A DNA stretch of 64,000 bases from Bretschneidera sinensis. Lineage: Eukaryota; Streptophyta; Magnoliopsida; Brassicales; Akaniaceae. The notes beneath the pieces were generated by a model that saw only the letters and a list, made by a program, of their open reading frames with translations, was not told the origin of the DNA and made no database searches. Location of the stretch: contig CM043702.1 in assembly GCA_023935145.1 (NCBI GenBank), positions 108,348,088 through 108,412,087 of the forward strand, in the 5' to 3' direction. Shown here in pieces: positions 33,701-42,700 of the stretch. Each line of letters starts with the position of its first letter. Position 1 is the first letter of the stretch. Made by a program: the position numbers and the translations under genes.

Positions 33701-36700
33701 AGAGAAAATATCAGAGGAAAATGAAATAGAAAATAAATAGAAAAGATTCATTTGAAACTCTTTTTTTTTTAAGTTGTGTTCTTGAACTTTTATTTGACAT
33801 CCAAACGAAACAAAAAGAAATGTCTTTTTCATTTATCTATCCAATTTTCTTTCCTTGAAATTTTCATGATCAAAACATAACCTTGGCGTTCTTTAACAAT
33901 ATAGATCAGCTCTTTTTACAGAAAATTTGAAAGAAATGCAAGTTCTTTCCAATAAGTATTTCTACTTAGCATTTGATAGCACTCACATTTGCCCAACATC
34001 TCAATAGACCATACAGTTGCAAAACAATTATGCCTGCTACTGATAACAAGTTGAAACACCTTGAGAGCTAGTGTTGTAAGACTTTGTATTGCAAAATTGG
34101 ACATTTATGTATTTTCTCATCATTGACTTTTCAGGAACTTTATGAAAAATAATAAAGGACAAAAAAATCAATTATATATGGTTCGCTAGCTAGATTAGAT
34201 AAGTATCATAACTCATAAGTGGAAAAATGATGTCATAAGAGGTTATTTAAGAAACCAACTTATCCTATAAAATTATAATTTGGGGTTTAAATTATTTTTA
34301 AAAATAAGTTATTTAGTGTTAAATTAATCTTACTTAAAGTTATGAATGTTTTGTAAAATAGTATTGAAATCAGTTTAAGGCTGTCAAAATAACTAAAAAG
34401 TGACATAAAAGATATAGTAAGTTATTATTTGTTTTGTACATTGACTTTCACTCTAATTTTCAATCCAAAAATGAGTTATCAGACTCAATCTATTAACCTT
34501 AATCATCACAATTGATAAAAATAAATAAATAAATGACCTAACACCATTAATGGTGTCATTAGACCAAAACAAGGCGCACTTCCTTCCCATATCATGACAA
34601 GTTTGAAATACATTTAGGCTTGATGAGAGCCTGGCTGAGCCAATTATTTACATAGAATCGGACCAATTTTAGAGGCCCAATTACTTTTAAACCATTAAAC
34701 CAAGCTCACATATAGTTACCATAGTAGCCTAGCCCAAACTATGTACCAGCATTCATTAATAATACAATAATATTTTTTGAGTATTACCTCACCTTACCTT
34801 CTCTTTCTTCATTTTTATTTTCTTTTTATTTTTCCCTTTTTTACTATGAAAAATGTAATCCAATCAAACTATAAACATTGCTTGAACAAGAGAAGAGCTG
34901 AACCCGCTAAATTAAGCCTACGACTACATTCTCCTACTTTGTCTTTCCTTTGAACCTCTCATTCCCCTCTCCGTCGAACTCCAAAACATTAACAATGTGC
35001 TTAAAACAAAGGGTGTTTATTTTTGTAACCGAGGAATCGGTTCGAACTTTAACTATTTTTGATAGATGATACTACCAAAATATGACACTCCAATAGGAGG
35101 AGGACACGTGGATCATCGTGATCCCCAGAATTCAAAGAGACACGTGGACAATTCAGGCCCAGACAGTTGGATCTCCAGGTCATGACCGCCCTTCAGGGCA
35201 TCATTGCCTCCAGCTGGGCCTCCAGGTCATGACCGCCCTCAGGGGCATCTTGGCCCCAGCCGGGCCTCCACGTCACCACTGCCCTCCGAACCATCATTAC
35301 CCACCCAAGTTGGGACGTCAGATCTAAACACCGTCTTACGCATAGACGGCTCTGGAGTAAGCCAGCAAGGCAAAGCCCTAACGGACGGCCCCCAGCCACC
35401 TAGCTGGGCCTCCTAGGCATCATTACCCAACCAAGTTGGGACGTCAAGTCGTCAAACCGCCTTAACGCATAAACGACTCCAGATCAAGCCAGCAAGGCAA
35501 AGCTCTAACGGACGGCCCCCAGCCACCTAGCTGGGCCTCCTAGACATCATTACCCAACCCAGTTGGGGCAACATGTCACTGCCGCCCTAGGCCAAATACC
35601 GCCTCCAAAGCCCTATAAAAAGGGTCAGGTATGCACTCCAAAGCCCCAACTTTTTGCTCAACTGAAAAAGGGAGCGCTCATCCCCTACATATTTTTGCTC
35701 TGACTCTAACTAAAGCTTCGGAGCATCCTCGGAGGCACCCCCTCCGGCGACCCCCTAGCTCACCTTCCTCTCCCTGTGCAGATACGTCTGGGTCCTAGCC
35801 TCCAGCTCAATACAACACATTTTTGGCATCAACAGATTGGCGCCCACCGTGGGGCACCACCATCTTTCGCTGGCAGTAACAGCGAAGAAGTTTAAAGAAC
35901 TCATCTGTTGTCATGCCGCCTAAACCCCCCGCTAGGGATGCTGGAAGGAGAGCAGTAGGGGCCAGCACTCACACCCATCGGTTTGGGTCAAGTTCCGCAG
36001 CCATAGTGCGCACACCTCTGTCCCAGCTATTGCATAGCGCACACGGCCGAGCACCGTAGTGCGCATGCCCTTGTCCCAGCTATTGCATAGCGCACACGGC
36101 CGAGCACCGTAGTGCGCACACCTCTGTCCCAGCTATTGCATAGCGCACACGGCCGAGCACCGTAGTGCGCATGACCTTGTCCCAGCTATTGCATAGCGCA
36201 CACGGCCGAGCACCGTAGTGCGCATGACCTTGTCCCAGCTATTGCATAGCGCACACGGCCGAGCACCGTAGTGCGCATGCCCTTGTCCCAGCTATTGCAT
36301 AGCGCACACGGCCGAGCACCGTAGTGCGCACACCTCTGTCCCAGCTATTGCATAGCGCACACGGCCGAGCACCGTAGTGCGCATGCCCTTGTCCCAGCTA
36401 TCGCATAGTGCACATGGCCGAACACCATAGTGCGCACGCCCCTGTCCCAGCTATCGTATAGTACACATGGCCGAGCAAAGGCATATGTGCGCACCTTCTC
36501 GGACAGGGCCAAGCAGTAGTGCACACTATTGCACACTGTCTAAGGTCCAGTGCGCATCAGTGCGCACGGCCAATCGAGGCTGCGCACACCCATGGCCGAG
36601 CAGAGGCACATGTGCGCACCTCCTCGGACAAGACCGAGCAGTAGTGCACACTATTGCACACTGCCTAAGGTCCAGTGCGCATCAGTGCGCACGGCCAATC

Positions 36701-39700
36701 GAGGCTGCGCACACCCATGGCCGAGCAGAGGCACATGTGCGCACCTCCTCGGACAAGACCGAGCAGTAGTGCACACTATTGCACACTGCCTAAGGTCCAG
36801 TGCGCATCAGTGCGCACGGCCAATCGAGGCTGCACACAGCCATGGCCGAGCAGAGGCACATGTGCGCACCTCCTCGGAAGGGGCCTAGCAGTAGTGCACA
36901 CTGTTGCACACTGCCTAAGGTCCAGTGCGCATCAGTGCGCACGGCCAATCGAGGCTGCGCACACCCATGGCCGAGCAGAGGCACATGTGCGCACCTCCTC
37001 GGACAAGACCGAGCAGTAGTGCACACTATTGCACACTGCCTAAGGTCCAGTGCGCATCAGTGCGCACGGCCAACCGAGGCTGCGCACACCCATGGCCGAG
37101 CAGAGGCACATGTGCGCACCTCCTCGGACAAGACCGAGCAGTAGTGCACACTATTGCACACTGCCTAAGGTCCAGTGCGCACCAGTGCGCACGGCCAACC
37201 GAGGCTGCGCACACCCATGGCCGAGTAGAGGCACATGTGCGCACCTCCTCGGACAAGACCGAGTAGTAGTGCACACTATTGCACACTGTCTAAGGTCCAG
37301 TGCGCATCAGTGCGCACGGCCAATCGAGGCTGCGCACACCCATGGCCGAGCAGAGGCACATGTGCGCACCTCCTCGGACAAGACCGAGCAGTAGTGCACA
37401 CTATTGCACACTGCCTAAGGTCCAGTGCGCATCAGTGCGCACGGCCAACCGAGGCTGCGCACACCCATGGCCGAGCAGAGGCATATGTGCGCACCTTCTC
37501 GGACAGGGCCAAGCAGTAGTGCACACTATTGCACACTGTCTAAAGTCCAGTGCGCATCAGTGCGCACGGCCAATCGAGGCTGCGCACACCCATGGCCGAG
37601 CAGAGGCACATGTGCGCACCTCCTCGGACAAGACCGAGCAGTAGTGCACACTATTGCACACTGCCTAAGGTCCAGTGCGCATCAGTGCGCACGGCCAATA
37701 GAGGCTGCGCACACCCATGGCCGAGCAGAGGCACATGTGCGCACCTCCTCGGACAAGATCGAGCAGTAGTGCACACTATTGCACACTGTCTAAGGTCCAG
37801 TGCGCATCAGTGCGCACGGCCAATCGAGGCTGCGCACACCCATGGCCGAGCAGAGGCACATGTGCGCACCTCCTCGGACAAGACCGAGCAGTAGTGCACA
37901 CTATTACACACTGCCTAAGGTCCAGTGCGCATCAGTGCGCACGGCCAATCGAGGCTGCACACAGCCATGGCCGAGCAGAGGCACATGTGCGCACCTCCTC
38001 GGAAGGGGCCTAGCAGTAGTGCACACTGTTGCACACTGCCTAAGGTCCAGTGCGCATCAGTGCGCACGGCCAATCGAGGCTGCGTACACCCATGGCCGAG
38101 CAGAGGCACATGTGCGCACCTCCTCGGACAAGACCGAGCAGTAGTGCACACTATTGCACACTGCCTAAGGTCCAGTGCGCATCAGTGCGCACGGCCAACC
38201 GAGGCTGCGCACACCCATGGCCGAGCAGAGGCACATGTGCGCACCTCCTCGGACAAGACCGAGCAGTAGTGCACACTATTGCACACTGCCTAAGGTCCAG
38301 TGCGCATCAGTGCGCACGGCCAACCGAGGCTGCGCACACCCATGGCCGAGTAGAGGCACATGTGCGCACCTCCCCGGACAAGACCGAGTAGTAGTGCACA
38401 CTATTGCACACTGTCTAAGGTCCAGTGCGCATCAGTGCGCACGGCCAATCGAGGCTGCGCACACCCATGGCCGAGCAGAGGCACATGTGCGCACCTCCTC
38501 GGACAATACCGAGCAGTAGTGCACACTATTGCACACTGCCTAAGGTCCAGTGCGCATCAGTGCGCACGGCCAACCGAGGCTGCGCACACCCATGGCCGAG
38601 CAGAGGCACATGTGCGCACCTCCTCGGACAAGACCGAGCAGTAGTGCACACTATTGCACACTGCCTAAGGTCCAGTGCGCATCAGTGCGCACGGCCAATC
38701 GAGGCTGCGCACACCCATGGCCGAGCAGAGGCACATGTGCGCACCTCCTCGGACAAGGCCGAGCAGTAGTGCACACTATTGCACACTGCCTAAGGTCCAG
38801 TGCGCATCAGTGCGCACGGCCAACCGAGGCTGCGCACACCCATGGCCGAGCAGAGGCACATGTGCGCACCTCCTCGGACAAGACCGAGCAGTAGTGCACA
38901 CTATTACACACTGCCTAAGGTCCAGTGCGCATCAGTGCGCACGGCCAATCGAGGCTGCACACAGCCATGGCCGAGCAGAGGCACATGTGCGCACCTCCTC
39001 GGAAGGGGCCTAGCAGTAGTGCACACTGTTGCACACTGCCTAAGGTCCAGTGCGCATCAGTGCGCACGGCCAATCGAGGCTGCGCACACCCATGGCCGAG
39101 CAGAGGCACATGTGCGCACCTCCTCGGACAAGACCGAGCAGTAGTGCACACTATTGCACACTGCCTAAGGTCCAGTGCGCATCAGTGCGCACGGCCAACC
39201 GAGGCTGCGCACACCCATGGCCGAGCAGAGGCACATGTGCGCACCTCCTCGGACAAGACCGAGCAGTAGTGCACACTATTGCACACTGCCTAAGGTCCAG
39301 TGCGCATCAGTGCGCACGGCCAACCGAGGCTGCGCACACCCATGGCCGAGTAGAGGCACATGTGCGCACCTCCCTGGACAAGACCGAGTAGTAGTGCACA
39401 CTATTGCACACTGTCTAAGGTCCAGTGCGCATCAGTGCGCACGGCCAATCGAGGCTGCGCACACCCATGGCCGAGCAGAGGCACATGTGCGCACCTCCTC
39501 GGACAAGACCGAGCAGTAGTGCACACTATTGCACACTGCCTAAGGTCCAGTGCGCATCAGTGCGCACGGCCAACCGAGGCTGCGCACACCCATGGCCGAG
39601 CAGAGGCACATGTGCGCACCTCCTCGGACAAGACCGAGCAGTAGTGCACACTATTGCACACTGCCTAAGGTCCAGTGCGCATCAGTGCGCACGGCCAATC

Positions 39701-42700
39701 GAGGCTGCACACAGCCATGGCCGAGCAGAGGCACATGTGCGCACCTCCTCGGAAGGGGCCCAGCAGTAGTGCACACTGTTGCACACTGCCTAAGGTCCAG
39801 TGCGCATCAGTGCGCACGTCCAATCGAGGCTGCGCACACCCATGGCCGAGCAGAGGCACATGTGCGCACCTCCTCGGACAAGACCGCACAGTAGTGCACA
39901 CTATTACACACTACGTAAGGTCCAGTGCGCATCAGTGCGCACGGCCAACCGAGGCTGCACACACCCATGGCCGAGCAAAGGCATATGTGCGAACCTCCTC
40001 GGACGGGCCGAGCAGTAGTCCACACTATTACAAACTAGCCAAGTATTATTGTGCATTCATGAGCACGACCAAGCTAAATTGCGCACACCCAAAGTCCGAG
40101 GAGATGGATTGCTCCACAAGTCCTCGGCCCATTCTCTTCAAGGTCCGAGGAAATGGATTGCTCCACTTGTCCTCAGACTCAGGGTGTTCTTGGCAGAGGA
40201 GATGGATTGCTCCACAAATCTTCGGCCCATTATCTTCAAAGTCCGAGGAGACGGATTGCTCCACAAGTCCTCGGCTCATTCTCTTCAAGGTCCGAGGAAA
40301 TGGATTGCTCCACTTGTCCTCGGACTCAGGGTGTTCTTGGCCGAGGAGATGGATTGCTCCACAAGTCCTCGGCCCATTATCTTCAAAAGTCCGAGGAGAT
40401 GGATTGCTCAACAAATCCTCGGCCCATTATCTTCAAAGTCCGAGGAGACGGATTGCTCCACAAGTCCTCGGCTCATTCTCTTCAAGGTCCGAGGAGATGG
40501 ATTGCTCCACTTGTCCTCGGACTCAGGGTGTTCTTGGCCGAGGAGATGGATTGCTCCACAAGTCCTCGGCCCATTATCTTCAAAAGTCCGAGGAGATGGA
40601 TTGCTCAACAAATCCTCGGCCCATTATCTTCAAAGTCCGAGGAGATGGATTGCTCCACAAGTCCTCGGCTCATTCTCTTCAAGGTCCGAGGAGATGGATT
40701 GCTCCACTTGTCCTCGGACTCAGGGTGTTCTTGGCCGAGGAGATGGATTGCTCCACAAGTCCTCGGCCCATTATCTTCAAAGTCCGAGGAGATGGATTGT
40801 TCCACAAGTCCTCGGCCCATTCTCTTCATAGGCCAAGGAGATGGATTGCTCCACAAGTCCTCGGCCCATTATCTTCAAAAGTCCGAGGAGATGGATTGCT
40901 CCACAAATCCTCAGCCCATTATCTTCAAAGTCCGAGGAGATGGATTGCTCCACAAGTCCTCGGCTCATTCTCTTCAAGGTCCGAGGAAATGGATTGCTCC
41001 ACTTGTCCTCGGACTCAGGGTGTTCTTGGCCGAGGAGATGGATTGCTCCACAAGTCCTCGGCCCATTATCTTCAAAAGTCCGAGGAGATGGATTGCTCAA
41101 CAAATCCTCGGCCCATTATCTTCAAAGTCCGAGGAGATGGATTGCTCCACAAGTCCTCGGCTCATTCTCTTCAAGGTCCGAGGAAATGGATTGCTCCACT
41201 TGTCCTCGGACTCAGGGTGTTCTTGGCCGAGGAGATGGATTGCTCCACAAGTCCTCGGCCCATTATCTTCAAAAGTCCGAGGAGATGGATTGCTCAACAA
41301 ATCCTCGGCCCATTATCTTCAAAGTCCGAGGAGATGGATTGCTCCACAAGTCCTCGGCTCATTCTCTTCAAGGTCCGAGGAGATGGATTGCTCCACTTGT
41401 CCTCGGACTCAGGGTGTTCTTGGCCGAGGAGATGGATTGCTCCACAAGTCCTCGGCCCATTATCTTCAAAGTCCGAGGAGATGGATTGTTCCACAAGTCC
41501 TCGGCCCATTCTCTTCATAGTCCGAGGAGATGGATTGCTCCACAAGTCCTCGGCCCATTATCTTCAAAGTCCGAGGAGATGGATTGCTCCACAAGTCCTC
41601 GGCCCATTATCTTCAAAGTCCGAGGAGATGGATTGTTCCACAAGTCCTCGGCCAATTCTCTTCATAGTCCGAGGAGATGGATTGCTCCACAAGTCCTCGG
41701 CCCATTATCTTCAAAGTCCGAGGAGATGGATTGCTCCACTTGTCCTCGGACCCATACTGTTCTTGGCCAAGGAGATGAGTCGCTCCACAAGTCCTCGGCC
41801 CATTCTCTTCATAGTCCGAGGAGATGGATTGCCACAAGTCCTCGGCCCATTATCTTCAAAGTCCGAGGAGATGGATTGTTCCACTTATCCTCGGACCCAT
41901 AATGTTCTTGGCCAAGGAGATGAGTCGCTCCACAAGTCCTCGGCCCATTCTCTTTTGCCTTAGAGTGCATCTTCGATCCCGACATCATATCTCCACAGAT
42001 GAACAAATGCTAACCCAGTTAGGCTACTTCCTTAACCACAGTGCTGCACTTAAGGAAGTGGGGGGCCTCTGATACTACCAAAATATGACACTCCAATAGG
42101 AGGAGGACACGTGGATCATCGTGATCCCCAGAATTCAAAGAGACACGTGGACAATTCAGGCCCAGACAGTTGGATCTCCAGGTCATGACCGCCCTTCAGG
42201 GCATCATTGCCTCCAGCTGGGCCTCCAGGTCATGACCGCCCTCAGGGGCATCTTGGCCCCAGCCGGGCCTCCACGTCACCACTGCCCTCCGAACCATCAT
42301 TACCCACCCAAGTTGGGACGTCAGATCTAAACACCGTCTTACGCATAGACGGCTCTGGAGTAAGCCAGCAAGGCAAAGCCCTAACGGACGGCCCCCAGCC
42401 ACCTAGCTGGGCCTCCTAGGCATCATTACCCAACCAAGTTGGGACGTCAAGTCGTCAAACCGCCTTAACGCATAAACGACTCCAGATCAAGCCAGCAAGG
42501 CAAAGCTCTAACGGACGGCCCCCAGCCACCTAGCTGGGCCTCCTAGACATCATTACCCAACCCAGTTGGGGCAACATGTCACTGCCGCCCTAGGCCAAAT
42601 ACCGCCTCCAAAGCCCTATAAAAAGGGTCAGGTATGCACTCCAAAGCCCCAACTTTTTGCTCAACTGAAAAAGGGAGCGCTCATCCCCTACATATTTTTG

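Larger units (their letters stand above)
35067..35834 (+). mobile_element. 5' LTR of the satellite-filled element
   Basis: TG…CA termini (TGATACTACC … GCATCAACA). It holds a TATA box at 35614-35620, two ACACGTGG sites and an internal 126-bp tandem duplication. No difference from the other LTR was found on reading both. Confidence 0.95.

Noticed and set aside
35118..35416. Short open frames in the LTRs, repeated at 42121-42419
   Set aside because: They occur identically in both LTRs, overlap on both strands and show no domain.
35292..35560. Idea that the 126-bp LTR duplication is the source of the 125-bp satellite
   Set aside because: The two sequences share no visible motif; the similar length seems accidental.
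36467..39894. Many 114-codon frames repeating every 125 bp
   Set aside because: They are the same satellite unit read again and again with a frame change per unit; they are shadows of the repeat.
36004..41957. CRISPR-like array
   Set aside because: Repeats are adjacent with no unique spacers, the setting is a plant LTR element, and no cas-like gene exists.
39675..41963. A 762-codon open frame and several other long frames over the satellites
   Set aside because: The 49- and 125-bp units are not multiples of three and lack stops, so several plus frames are open together and the protein is a shifting repeat. There is no start context, domain or codon pattern that favours one frame.
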